DNA from: Euphorbia lathyris
Taxonomy: Eukaryota > Streptophyta > Magnoliopsida > Malpighiales > Euphorbiaceae
Length of the DNA: 64,000 nt
Direction of reading: 5' to 3'
NCBI RefSeq assembly: GCF_963576675.1
Contig: NC_088912.1
Location: forward strand, 101,089,895 to 101,153,894
Both the position numbers and the translations under genes were made by a program. The notes under the pieces were generated by a model. That model worked only from the letters and a program-made list of their open reading frames with translations, did not search any database and had not been told where the DNA came from. Of this stretch, positions 21,232 to 32,503 are shown piece after piece. Every line of letters starts with the position of its first letter. Position 1 is the stretch's first letter.

Positions 21232-24200
21232 CACTACAAGAAATTCATCATTTCATGACATACAATATTTGTCATTAAAAGATGATTTTTTGTCATAATA
21301 AATAATAGATGACGAAATTTTATCGTCAGAACCATTGTCACAGTATGAGCGTGGTATTTTGTATATTTGACATTTTTTTGTTTTGTCACCAAACATTTAG
21401 TTTTGTGTGACGGAAAAATGAAAATGTCATAATATTTGTGAGTTTTTGTGACGTTCATTTTTTCATCATTAATGAACATTTCTTGTCACTGAATACTCTA
21501 TTTTGTCACCATTTGTTAAAGTTTTAAACGACAAATTCATACTTTTGTCAGAAAAAACATAAGTTATGGTGACAAATATCAAAATGACTAGAAAATTATA
21601 TAATTTTAATGATATTATGATTGTCATAAGAAACTTAACAGTTCTGTCATATTAAAATTTAATTCGTCATTGTAAATAATAATTTATGACAAATAATTAT
21701 CGTTGTTTACATTATAACCCGTTAGTAATAAATTAATTGTTTAATATATGTATATATATTATTTTTAAATTTATTTATTATTTAATTACTAATAGTGATC
21801 AATTTATTGTTTCCTAGCCTCGTCAAATTAGAGAAATTATATCTTAAAGGGATATAAAATAAAATTAAAGTAAAATACTAATATAAAAAATAATAAATTG
21901 AGATTTTGTATATCTGAACATTTTAAATTACAACAATCCATACAAAAAATAACATAAAAATATAAAAAATGTATTCTATTCTTCAATTTCTTTACTCTCC
22001 ACACTTCCTCTGCTTTCCAAAATTCTTCAAAGAAAAGCCAAACCCATTTATCCTCCAAACTCGTCTATATTCTGTCAAAAGAAAAATCACGAGTCAATAC
22101 AATTGCACAAATGTCTATATATAATTTTAAAAAATTCTAGAAAAGCCAAATTCTAGAACCTCTTGTTATTATCACATGAAACTTAATAATACAATCTCAT
22201 TGTCTAGAAATTTATGGTTTTGGACTATCAAGAACTACAAATAGTATTTTCTGGTGTCTCACCTTTTCAACCCAGGAACTCCAAACAAGAAATTCAACCA
22301 TCAATTTATTTTACCCATCTTAATTTTCACATGCTAATCTACGAAGTCTATCTAGACATTAATCATATCATTCATTTGCAGTGGAGTTATTAATTGAATC
22401 TAACATTTTATCGGAACGTCTTCAGTTTTCAGAACCATCAAACAAGGCATTTTTCATAGTCATTTCATTTAGAGAAGCTGAAATAGAAGAAATCGAAAGA
22501 AATAGAGAAAAAAAATAGATTCCTTCTCCCATTCAAATAAATCCAAATAAAATCAAATCAAAAAGAACAAAAAGGAAGAGAGAAAGATCTTTTACCTTAT
22601 GAATTTCTTCTTGCATTCAAACAAACCTAAATCAACGGGTAGAAAAAAAAAAGAATGAGAAATTGACAGGTAGAAAAAAAGAGAACAAAATAATATTCAG
22701 AGATGGGAGGGGAAAAGAAAATGAGAGAGAGAATGAGAAAAAAAAGGAAAAAAAAAGAAGTGAAAGAGAAACAAAAGACATATTGTTAACCCCTGGAAAT
22801 GAGAAAGAGTGAAAGAATGGAATCTGACCTGAGTGGTTGCTATGTGGAGGCCGAATTTGGGAGAAGAAAATGGGTAATGGAGATGGCGGAACCTTGAATG
22901 TGGAAAGAAACCGCCCAAATGAGATGTTACATGATAAAGATAATGGCGAAGGAAAAGGGATTCTAATGCTTAAAGGTAAAGATTAAGTTAGGTTAGGCTA
23001 TGAGTTATTGGGTTTGGGCTTGGGTTAAGTTAATCTTTCTTCTTGGCTTCATTAATTTGTGTTTAAATTGTAAAATGATCCCATTTAAAATATTTTTTAA
23101 TTAAAATTTAGAGTAAATAATTTACTAGTACTCTCTTTTGGTTATTTTGTCTATTTTTTTTAGAATTTTAATTGTTATATTCGGCGTAAATAGACACACA
23201 GAAGAATAAAATGATCAAATGGTTAAATGTGACAAAAGATAGGGACATTATAATTTATTTCTCAAAATAAGAGACTAAACAGTGCGTTATAAAAAAGTGG
23301 AGAATAATATTATGTTTGTGAACGAACTCATCTAACAACAAACGACATAATATTAAGTTTATATATTTGTGAACTAACACAAAACTAAAATTTATTCGTA
23401 AATTTTTTACTCGAGCCTGTCGCGAGCTTTCGACCCGAGCTTTGGCATGCTCAAACTCGAAGTTTTTAGGAACTGAGCCAGTAATGATTGGACACATCAT
23501 TTTTATTACTACGTTAAGTTCTGATTTCTCTCTCCATATATAATTGAGAAAACTTAACAGAATAATATCAATGACGTGTCTCGTTCCGTTATGGAGGCCT
23601 AAATTGGTACATTTTTTAAACGTTAGTCTATATTGATGCGATTTTATATGCGGATCCTAAATTGATACTTTTCAAAAACCATAGACCTATTTTGGTGCCT
23701 TATCTCTTACTTTATTAAATTATATTTTAATACGATAAACTTATCTTTATAAAATATTTATCTTACTTGAATATTTAAACCTAAATATGAAAAATGTTGA
23801 ATAGTTAAATATATCTAATATTTGTATATAAAAAAACCTAATATTCAATACATATATAAGAAAAATAGAATATTCAATGTTATGCATAAACTTATAAATA
23901 TGTTCTTTTATATTAAACTATGAAGAATAAAAACTATCTTAAAGATAATAGTGGAGTGACATTATTGTCATGGAAATGTATTAAATACACGATAATATCT
24001 TAATATCGTCACTGTAAAATAAAAATATATGACGTAATCTAGAAAATGCTACAATCTCGATTTTATGATGAATAAAAATAATAATAGAAATTACTATATA
24101 TAAAAATGACATAAAATCGTCATCGGTTAACATAATGTAACATTCCCTAAATATTGTCATGGAAGCTCCTTAAAGTATATGACAATATCTTAATAACGCC

Positions 24201-25038
24201 ACTATTAAATAAAAATGTGGCATAATTTATGTTTCTCACATTCTTTTCTATTATATTATGACTAAATATATATGATCATAATAATTATTATATACGGTGA
24301 CGATATAAAATCATCATCAATTAACATAACGAAGACAATTATCATAAATTATCGTAAAAACAGATTAAAATACATGATAATATCACGATATGTCACCATA
24401 AAATTTAAGTATGTGATGTAATTTACATTGTCACGTTAGTTTTTATTAAATTGTGACGAATAAGAAATGTCATGAAATAGTTTTTTACCATGACGATATA
24501 ATTGTGTCATTAATTAACTTTATTTCGTAATAGAAAAAATTTCCTTCTAATTTTTTAGTACCATTTTTCTACGTCCAAATTTGTAGTGACAATCATTTAT
24601 ATATCGTCATAAAAATATCACAATACATGACGAAATTTAAATAATATCATAACAGATAATAATAAATGACAAAAATCTTATTTGTTACCATTTGTTCGAA
24701 TTAAATTTGTACAAATATAAAGCGTCATAATAAATATTTGTTACAATGATGATATATTCGTCACCAATTATCCTCATTTTGTCAAGAAAACGTTTTCCCT
24801 CCAAATTTACTCTACTAATTTTTGCCTCAAAAACTATAGGTTACGATATTTTACTTATCGTCATAAAATATTTCTAATGGTGACGAATTGATAGAACAAT
24901 GGAGACGTTCGTAAAAATTGTCATGAGAAAATGAAGAATAATGACGAAAGGTAAAATTTGTCATGTTTAAGTGATTATTAGTGATGAAATAGCCTTCGTA
25001 GAAAAAAATCGTCATAAAATCTCATATTTCTTGTAGTG
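21232..25038. mobile_element. Non-autonomous CACTA (En/Spm) element, 3.8 kb
   Basis: The termini are CACTACAAGAAAT and ATTTCTTGTAGTG, flanked by a 3-bp ATT duplication (21229-21231 and 25039-25041). Both ends are dense in short subterminal motifs of the type TGACGAAA / TTTGTCAT / ATCGTCATAA in both directions, over about 400 bp on the left and over 1 kb on the right, as expected of transposase-binding repeats. I find no transposase. The middle (22480-22960) is purine-rich, and the parts at 23110-23290 and 23560-23710 resemble MITE and other repeat phrases found elsewhere in the window. Confidence 0.93.
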
Positions 25039-25132
25039 ATTTATATAACAATTGGGAGGTTATTACTAAATAGTTATAATAAAATTTCTCAATATATAAA
25101 TTTTTAAATTTTTTAACAATAACAAGAGCTCT

Positions 25133-26602
25133 CTAATTATTATTATTCAGAAAATATTTATCTAAAGTTGATTGGCACATTGATTTAGTTTTTATATTTG
25201 CTACTAAATCTTTGAACTTGCGAGTCCTTAGTAACTCACTTGCATGAACACCTTCTTGTTGAATCCAAAATGTTTCTAACCTTTCAAGAACATTGAAAGC
25301 TTCTTGGCATGTAACATTTTCTATTTCTACACTATCATCATCTGCAGGATTATCTTCTTGGTCATTTTGTATTGCAGCAACAATTTCTTCTTCACTTAAA
25401 GTATATGTAACTTGTTGCTCACTTGGATGATCAAGAAATTCATTAATATCCATTCTATTATGATAGTTAAGTTCTTTAATCTGTTCCTCCAAGTTTGTAA
25501 TGAGCCTTTTATTTTCCTCTTCCATCACCTTGGCAATTTGTCCTTCATCAACATCAGGAGTCCTAATTTGACAATGCTTAAAACAATTGGCAATTGTTTG
25601 TGGCTTCACATCATTTGACCATGCAATAACGACATTTAGAATTCCATCAAGGACACTTATCTTTGCTGGTTCCAAAACACGATCTTCAATTCTTTTCAAA
25701 AGTTGGCGGTTAAATCGCTGGCGGTAATAACCTTTGAAATTTCTAATAATACCCGCATCACATGGTTGGATTTTGGAAGTGCAATTTGGTGGCAAGAACA
25801 TCACAGTTGTATGACGAAGTGGGGGAAAATTCTCTTTTTTTCCATGTGCAGTACAATTATCCAAAATAAGTAAAACATTCCTATCCATTCGATTGTCAAA
25901 CCATTGAAGCCATTCATTAAAAATTAAAAATGTCATCCATGCATTTGAATTTGCTTGATACTTGCAGTTGAGACTATCACGATTATTATTCTTGAAGCAT
26001 CTTGGATTTAAAAACTTACCGATGATCCAAAGTGGAAGTTTGTCAGACCCATCGGCATTGCAACAAATAGCAATTGTAATCCTCTCTTTATTCTGCTTTC
26101 GGCCCTCCAATTGTTTTGTTGCAAGAGAGTTATCAGCTTGCATGCGATAAAATAGGCCAGTTTCATCCATGTTGTAAATGTCTTTCAAAGACCATTTGTC
26201 CAATTTCTCTTTTATTTTTGGCAAAACAGCTTCAATTTTCTTCATGTCAACCGAACCGCTCTCTCCAAAACGTCGAAAGGAACGAATTGCATGTCGTTGC
26301 TTGAACTTCTCTAGCCATCCATTTGAAAATACAAATGAGGTAGCCGCAGGACATAATTCCTTTAGAAAATAATTCCCTTTCTCTTTTAATAATTCCCCAC
26401 TCATATTGACATGCTCTTGATGGCATATAAACCACTCATAAAGAGCTGATTCCATAGCTGGATACTTCACCATTTTTTGATGTTTTGCATTTGGGTTCAA
26501 GACCACTTCTTCTTGGAGTATATCTTTAGAACATTTAAGTGTCTTGGATACTGCTGCTTGTGATACTTTGAGACCATGAATATTTTCCAACCATGTCATC
26601 AA
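25133..26602 (-). pseudogene. Pogo-type transposase, main part (HTH_CENPB + DDE_1)
   Basis: 489 uninterrupted codons. Residues 1-110 carry the end of the N-terminal helix-turn-helix and the CENP-B-type DNA-binding domain (KYPAMESALYEWF, then WLEKFKQRH). The DDE_1 catalytic core follows, with three aspartates in the contexts YNMDETG (D146), LILDNCTAH (D248) and QPCDAG (D282), giving a DD33D spacing suited to pogo/Tigger. The C-terminal 130 residues are acidic and end in STLDKYF. All catalytic residues are present. The first codon here is not the true start: the N-terminal 34 codons lie at 27739-27840, beyond a Copia insertion. With that insertion and one stop upstream the gene is split, but the catalytic part looks recently functional. 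Confidence 0.93.
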
Positions 26603-27486
26603 TGCAAAGAGAGTTTGAAATGACAGATATGGGGAAAATGAAGTTTTTCCTTGGAGTAGAAGTTCATCAAAGCAGTAATGGGATTCATATCAGTCAGAAG
26701 AAATATGCAAAGGAAGTACTGGAGAGGTTCAATATGTGGAATTGTAACTCAGTCAGAAATCCAATTGTCCCTGGCACGATTATCACAAAGGAGGGAAGCA
26801 GCGGAGTTGACGCAACACTCTACAAGCAACTCGTGGGATGTCTAATGTACCTTACGGTAACAAGGCCTGACTTGATGTTTATAGTGTGTTTGATAGCTCG
26901 GTTTATGGCAAATCCCAAAGAAGAACATATGTTGTTTGCCAAAAGAGTACTAAGGTACTTAAAGGGAACATTGGACTTTGGAGTCTTTTACGGAAGGGCA
27001 CCGGAGATGAATCTGTTAGGCTATACAGACAGTGATTATGCTCGGGACATGGATGATAGGAAAAGCACTTCAGGGTATGTATTCCTGTTGAATGGAGCAG
27101 CAATCTGCTGGAGTTCAAGGAAACAAGATATCGTTACGCTTTCTTCGACTGAGGCTGAATATGTTGCAGCAACCTCAGCAGTGTGTCACTGTGTTTGGTT
27201 GAGAGGAATGTTGCAGGAGTTGAATGCCGTGAGTGGAGAATGCATTGACATTATGTGTGACAACAACTCGGCGATCAAATTATCAAAGAATCCAATCATG
27301 CATCAGAGAACGAAGCATATTGACGTAAGGTACCATTACTTACGCAATTTGTCAAATGAGGGAGTCATGAAGCTGGTTTTTTATGGAACAAATGATCAAA
27401 TTGCAGACATCATGACTAAACCTATCAAACTCGATCAGTTTGAGAAGCTAAGGTGGTCACTTGGAGTTCGAAGTTTGGGAGGTTAA
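26593..27486 (+). pseudogene. Copia RT C-terminus and RNase H, open but truncated
   Basis: An open frame of 298 codons encodes the thumb/connection part of Copia RT (REFEMTDMG, FFLGVEV, SQKKYAKEVLERF, GCLMYLTVTRPD) followed by RNase H with its acidic residues (GYTDSDYA, STEAEYVA, CDNNSAI) and the terminal ADIMTKPI motif. It ends in a normal stop 31 bases before the 3' LTR, so the C-terminus is intact. The catalytic YVDD half of RT is missing. The first two codons are shared with the reverse-strand pogo transposase sequence. It cannot encode a working polyprotein. Confidence 0.9.
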
Positions 27487-27740
27487 ACTGAAGCATTTCA
27501 GTTTAAGGGGAGGAATTTGTTGGATGTTTGACAAAGTCTGGAGAAGAATAAGTCAAGCTAAGTTTTAGGAGTTTTTGAATAAGTTGTTTCTGTTCTGTTT
27601 TTTGTTTCCTGAAATTTCTCTTTCTTGTTGTAAGGCTCTTATAAAAGCCATTAGTCTTTTCTATATACGGATGAGAATTATTCTGACTATATTTTAGATC
27701 TTGAGAGTAAACATTAGAGTTCTGGTTCTTTTATCTACCA
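26597..27740 (+). mobile_element. 5'-truncated Copia insertion (RT end, RNase H, 3' LTR)
   Basis: It enters the pogo transposase frame at about 26597 and leaves at about 27740, with CAAT repeated at both junctions. It starts in the middle of the RT domain, contains an open frame through RNase H, then a purine-rich tract (TTTAAGGGGAGG, 27502-27513) and an LTR of about 223 bp starting TGTTGGATG at 27518. No 5' LTR, gag, protease or integrase is present. Confidence 0.8.
27518..27740 (+). mobile_element. 3' LTR of the truncated Copia
   Basis: It starts TGTTGGATGTTTG after a purine-rich tract. A TATA-like CTTATAAAAGCC lies near 27634. The right border is placed at ...TCTACCA because pogo transposase sequence (CAATTGCTTTTGATT on the plus strand) resumes there. 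Confidence 0.75.
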
Positions 27741-27840
27741 ATTGCTTTTGATTTCAATTGGGATTTGATTCTTTTATTTTGCACAACTCAGCACGAATAC
27801 CTTTCGTTAGATGAACTCGTTTTTTTTCTTTTGGAGGCAT
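27739..27840 (-). pseudogene. Pogo transposase, N-terminal 34 codons
   Basis: The minus strand from 27840 reads MPPKEKKRVHLTKGIRAELC, a typical lysine-rich start of pogo-type transposases leading into the first helix-turn-helix. A stop (TGA) occurs at codon 29. The frame continues as NQKQL and joins in frame to MTWLENIHG at 26599 once the Copia insertion is removed, which shows that the insertion falls inside the gene and that both parts were one exon. Confidence 0.85.
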
Positions 27841-28351
27841 AGTTAAGGAATATGAAATAATAATAGAGATTGAACCCTTAAGGATTTCTATTGATCAAGG
27901 AGAATATAAATAGCCAAAAGTTTACAAAATCAAGCTTTATAATTATGCCTAATTATGTCTATAATCAATACCCAAAAGTTTACAAAATCAAGCCTTATAA
28001 TTATGCCTAAGTTTACAAAATCAAACCTTATAATTATGCCTATAATCAAGCCCTATAATTATGCCTAATACAAATCAATCAATAATATATTTCCTAAACA
28101 AGATAATAGGGTGTTTCCCACTCATAGATAATTTTAATAGTTTTTTTTAATATTTTATAATTTAGTTTGAATTCTTAATATATATTACTATATAGAGGCA
28201 TAGTTTCTAAAGGTGGGACTTGAAAAGTGTATAACAAATAACATTTGGGAGGTTATTCCTATTTATAACCGGGCCCAAGTTGGGACCGAGTTTTTTATAA
28301 CAAAATAGAGGTTATTCCTATATAGAGTATTCCTATATAGAGGTTTTACTG
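27841..28351. other. 5' region and right end of the pogo element
   Basis: It holds a short tandem repeat of about 40-50 bp ('caaaagtttacaaaatcaagc.ttataattatgcct', about 27915-28075). The terminal 180 bp contains 'ggttattcctat' phrases and ends with the TIR. Confidence 0.65.
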
Positions 28352-28353
28352 TA

Positions 28354-30149
28354 GTATCTAGTACGAGAAATAGAAAAGCCTTATTATTCTCTGCATTTCC
28401 GGTTGAGTGCTTCTGCCATCTTACCTTCCACCTTCCAAGCTAGCCCACGATAAAGTGTAAGTAAATTCTAACCCAAGATCTAAGTTGTGAGATTTTTTAA
28501 AACATTTATCAATCAGAAGTAATTTTATACTTACTTCTTATATTTTAGCAAGTTGTTTATAATTGTTTCAATAACATATTAAAAAGATGAGACATTTTTT
28601 CTAATTAACTTATATATGATAAACTTTTTTTGAAAAGATATATGACAAACTTAAAATGTTTGAAAATGTTATTAGGAATAAAATTATCTTATTTCTTACA
28701 TTAGGAATAAATATGCATTTCTCCTAAAAAGAATGGAAGCAAATTTGAATCTTATCTCAATAATTTTAATGAAGTCATCCAAAGAAAATGGGAATTCTAA
28801 AAAATGGAAAATTTATCTATTGTGAGAAATTCCTGTATATAGTAAGTGTCAGTTTGTTTTTGCTTCTAAGAATATATATCATTGATTCTTGAAATTTTTA
28901 TTTTGAAGCCGTCAATGACGGTCTTAAAACATTGAGTGAACACAAATGTTAAAAAATGTAAAATTGAGTATCTTATAGTTATGATATTTTTTTTATCATT
29001 GCTATTGATTTTTAATGGCATATGTACCATGGTATAAACATTTCTAGTGATTGTAGTTTTAACATCATTATTATTAATTTTGTGACATACATATATATCA
29101 TGTTATAAATACTTTTTGTGAGGGTAGTTTTTATCATTATTATTAATTTCATGGAATAATAAAAGGATTTTATATTATTATAAAAACTTCAATGAGGATA
29201 TTTTTTATTATAATACTAATATTTAATAACAAATATATTGTTGTAATAAGAGTTTATTATCTAATTATTATGTGTTTTTATGATAAAATATTATAATATA
29301 GTAAGATAATTTTTCTTCATTATAAATCATTTAATGAGAAGGTTTTTAAATTATTACAAATACTTTAATGAGAGGATTTAGTTATTATTAATTTATTTTT
29401 GGTAAAATGCATCATTACGTTCCTAATTTTTCATTTTTTGGTTCACTAAACTTTTAATATTTTATTTGGATACATTAAGCCTCATATCATTTATTTATTT
29501 TCTCATTAAGCCCCGACTTACCAAATTAGTAACTTGTGAACATCTAACTCTGTTAAAAAGGTATTTAGTAACTTCATCTGAATTTGAAATTATTAAAATA
29601 TATATATTTTTTACAGTTTGAATTCAGATCCGTATGTAAGGAGAAATAAAGTTTGGAAGTAAGGTCCATGCTTAGAATATGGGGAATTGTTAGTTAAATT
29701 GGTTGCTCCCTACTCTGACTCTAACCAATTTAACTATACACCTACCTATCAACTAAATAAACTAAAAGTAAGGGAAGTTAGTAATTGGTGGAGGGAAGTT
29801 AGGGTTTTTTTTACAGCTAAACCCACCCTCTTCAACTATAAATAGAGCCATCATCCTCCTCATTTCAACGCACAATAAACATCAATTGAGATTAATCGCA
29901 TTTTTAGATTTCAAGTTTTGATACGTAAATCCATAAATTTAAGCGTCCATATTAATTGAGATTAATTTCTCTGGCACATCCGCACTCAAATCCACACGTG
30001 ACAAGTTTGAGATTGACAATGCTACGAAAATATTCCTAATAATTTTTCGCATGCCCAGTATGACTGATACTATGTTAAGGGTTAATGAGTTCAACCGGTT
30101 GATTATAATTGGCAGAACAGAAATATATTTTAAATTATATATATATATA
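28354..30149. other. AT-rich intergenic sequence
   Basis: I see no gene. A promoter-like TATA box (CTATAAATAGAGCC, about 29838) follows a stretch starting near 29688 with TGTTAGTTAAATTGG, which could be an old LTR fragment. I cannot find a partner or a clear end. Confidence 0.45.
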
Positions 30150-30300
30150 TACCTAGTGGTTGAGAGTTTACCTATGCCTTGGGAGGTCATGGGTTCGAAT
30201 CACATCCGGATCTGGTGAGGATTTTTCTTTCTTCTTTAATTGTAAGCGCATTAGTTTTTCATTATTGTGAAAACGTTTTTTAATTCGTCAATAAAAGTCC
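30150..30300 (+). repeat. SINE-like unit with tRNA-type boxes
   Basis: 'CCTAGTGGTTGAGAG' at about 30152 fits an A box and 'GGTTCGAATCAC' at about 30191 fits a B box, 38 bases apart, as in tRNA-derived plant SINEs. The 3' end is T-rich. No target duplication is certain. Confidence 0.45.
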
Positions 30301-30344
30301 AACTAATCAACTTTATCTATCATAAGAACATCAAGGTTCCCATA

Positions 30345-30510
30345 CTCACTTTTCAAAATTTGCAAACACATCTTCTGGTTGATCATATCCGGTTTCTACC
30401 ACATCTCACACTTCTTGGGAACCCAACAAAGCTTTCATTATAATGCACCAATTATCATAATTCTCTTTTGAGAGTTGTGGATATTTGTATGAGATCATTA
30501 CATTCATCAT
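30345..30510 (-). pseudogene. Copia gag N-terminal fragment
   Basis: From the ATG at 30510 the minus strand reads MMNVMISYKYPQLSKENYDN and continues as WC...MKALLGSQEV, the standard opening of Copia gag (UBN2 / DUF4219-type). A stop replaces the usual tryptophan after QEV. The frame then degrades and is lost by about 30345. It lies 34 bases inside the LTR, with the primer site between, so it is a genuine gag start. The rest of the element is missing. Its leader sequence matches that of the gene-bearing element at 33680-35556. Confidence 0.8.
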
Positions 30511-30544
30511 TGTAAGAGAATTTTTGGTGGCTCTGATACTAATT

Positions 30545-30802
30545 TGTTGGATCAAATAAATAAACTTTCACATATATAGAGGAAGAGTAAAATTACCGCA
30601 TAAAAAATATTTTTCCTTACTGCTTGTACTAATAGGTATTTATAAATTACAAACATTACCATTGATAAATAAAATAACTTTTTCTAAATACAGATGACTC
30701 TGTATTAAACAATACAACTCTTTATAAATACAGATATGACTGTTGGACAATACACTAAATAAAATTAAAGACTCTATTAATTATAATTTTATTATTTCAA
30801 CA
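30545..30802 (-). mobile_element. Copia 5' LTR (258 bp), diverged relative of the LTRs at 33680 and 35276
   Basis: Plus-strand ends are TGTTGGATCAAATAAATAAA and ...TTATTTCAACA, the same as in the young element at 33680-35556, with many differences in between. Primer site AGTATCAGAGCC lies just to the left. It reads leftward. Confidence 0.85.
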
Positions 30803-30946
30803 AAAACTATTTTAGTTATTCACAAACTTGTTTCAAAAATCTAGTGTTGTAATCGAATTATTGTCAAATCATTGAGTTTAAATTTTCAGTTTTTTTTTAA
30901 AAACAAAAGTTTACTTAAAGGTAGGCATTCCCACCTAAGATTAGGC

Positions 30947-31997
30947 AGGACCGATCCTGAGATTTTAGAGGCCTATGGGCGAGTTACCAAGTGGGCCCTA
31001 ATAAGTATAAGTAAAAAATAAAATAGAAAAGTCATTTGTATAAAAGAAGAGTACTTAAAAATGACATTTTTTTGTTACGTTTAATGATCTAATAAAAAAA
31101 TTTCATATGAAAAAAACATTTTATATTGCTTTAAGTGCCTAATTTCTTATACAAAATGATGTTTATGTGCATTTCTAGATGCAAAATTCTCAAATTTAAT
31201 AAATTATGAAATAGTTCTAATAGATTTAATGTTATTCAAGACACAAATCATGATAACAGAAAAATGAAAAACCAAATCCGAAAATCATCTCAGGTAATGA
31301 GCTTTAGCGGCTAAGTTCTTGAAGTTGGAAGATTTTGATGCTTTTCTTCCAAATTGCCTCTAAAGAACAAGTAAATCAGAATCTGATACGATTTCTCAAA
31401 GACAAAAAAAAAAGCTATTAGCAATTAGAAGTTTCACAGTGAGGTGATTAGAGAACAAAATTGATTGTATATGTGATGAATTGAATATGAACTACAGATG
31501 CAGAATAACATTACCGTTTGATATTTTTTGGGATTGGAGTGTGACTAAAGAAGAAAAAGATAAATTAGATATTTTGTTAGGATTGATGGTGGGAAAGATA
31601 ATTATGGAAAGACTTTCAGATAAATTAGGGAATTGATGTCCCACATTTTTATTAGGAAATTTGGAAAAAATCCGACGTAAATTAGAGAATTTACCAACAC
31701 TACCTAGTAATTGAAGCCCATGTTTTTAATTAAGTGTAACTTTTTTTAAAATTTAATCTAATACCAACGTTTTTTTTTATAATAATAATGCTTACTGTTT
31801 TTAATTTGAAAAGAATATGATGACAATATTTTTAATCAAAGTATTTTTTTTAATTTAATCAAGTATATTTTTTTTTGAAAAATAATCAAGTATAGTTTAA
31901 AAGCCTATGATAGTACTATATATTATTATAATTGGACTCCTTTCATCCCTGGGCTCTGGGCATACGCCTCTCCTGCCCATGCTCGGGGACGGACCTG
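30947..31997. mobile_element. Non-autonomous hAT-like element in BAHD unit 3, 1.05 kb
   Basis: The ends are CAGGACCGATCCTGAG and (reversed) CAGGTCCGTCCCCGAG, related to the element in unit 1. It is flanked by GATTAGG (30940-30946 and 31998-32004). It lacks a transposase. Its position in the duplicated unit differs slightly from that of the unit 1 insertion, so the two insertions are independent. Confidence 0.75.
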
Positions 31998-32503
31998 GAT
32001 TAGGACAAACTACATTATACTAACAATGAGGGCTAAATTTTGACGGAATGAGTTTCAGTTATATAAAAGTAAAATTTATGTTGCTTAGTGAGTCAATGGA
32101 CCAAAAACTATTAAAAGTTAGGATTTGGTTTAGGACTAAGCTTCAGGGAGAATAAATTCCGTGGCTGGCTCCATACTAATAACGAACCGGCTTCATTTTC
32201 TGAAGAGACTGAACAGACCACTGATTTCATACAGAAACTTCATCGGTAAACATAATTTTTTCATCTTTAACCCTAATAAACAAAATTTCTTCTATTTAAA
32301 ACTCTTGAAACTTCTGTATAATTTGCATTGTTAATCCATGAACACGACCTGTGGAAGTAAATAACCCAAAGATGAAGAACATAATCAGAAGCGCACAACC
32401 AATAAAGCTTTTAAAACCCAGAACATGTTCAATATATGACAAATTGAAAAATCATCTTCTCAAACAACAGAAATCGAAAGCATCATACCACAAATCATTC
32501 AAA

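Larger units (their letters stand above)
21189..28351 (-). mobile_element. Pogo/Emigrant-type (Tc1-mariner) transposon, 7.16 kb with nested inserts
   Basis: The TIRs CAGTAAAACCTCTATATAGG (left at 21189) and its complement (right end at 28351) are flanked by TA on both sides (21187-21188 and 28352-28353). This terminus is that of plant pogo-like elements known as Emigrant/Lemi1. Further inward both ends share 'gggaggttatt' and 'gggaccg' phrases. The element encodes a transposase on the minus strand (27840 to 25133). Two later insertions lie in it: a CACTA element (21232-25038) and a truncated Copia (26597-27740). Without them it would be about 2.2 kb. Confidence 0.9.

Noticed and set aside
22697..22918. 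Phe-rich minus-strand frame in the CACTA element
   Set aside because: It comes from a purine-rich tract on the other strand. Not a gene.
29688..29930. Possible solo LTR starting TGTTAGTTAAATTGG with TATA box
   Set aside because: I could not find a matching end, partner LTR or target duplication.
29939..30190. Open frame of 83 codons, minus strand
   Set aside because: It overlaps an (AT)n tract and the SINE-like unit, with no domain.
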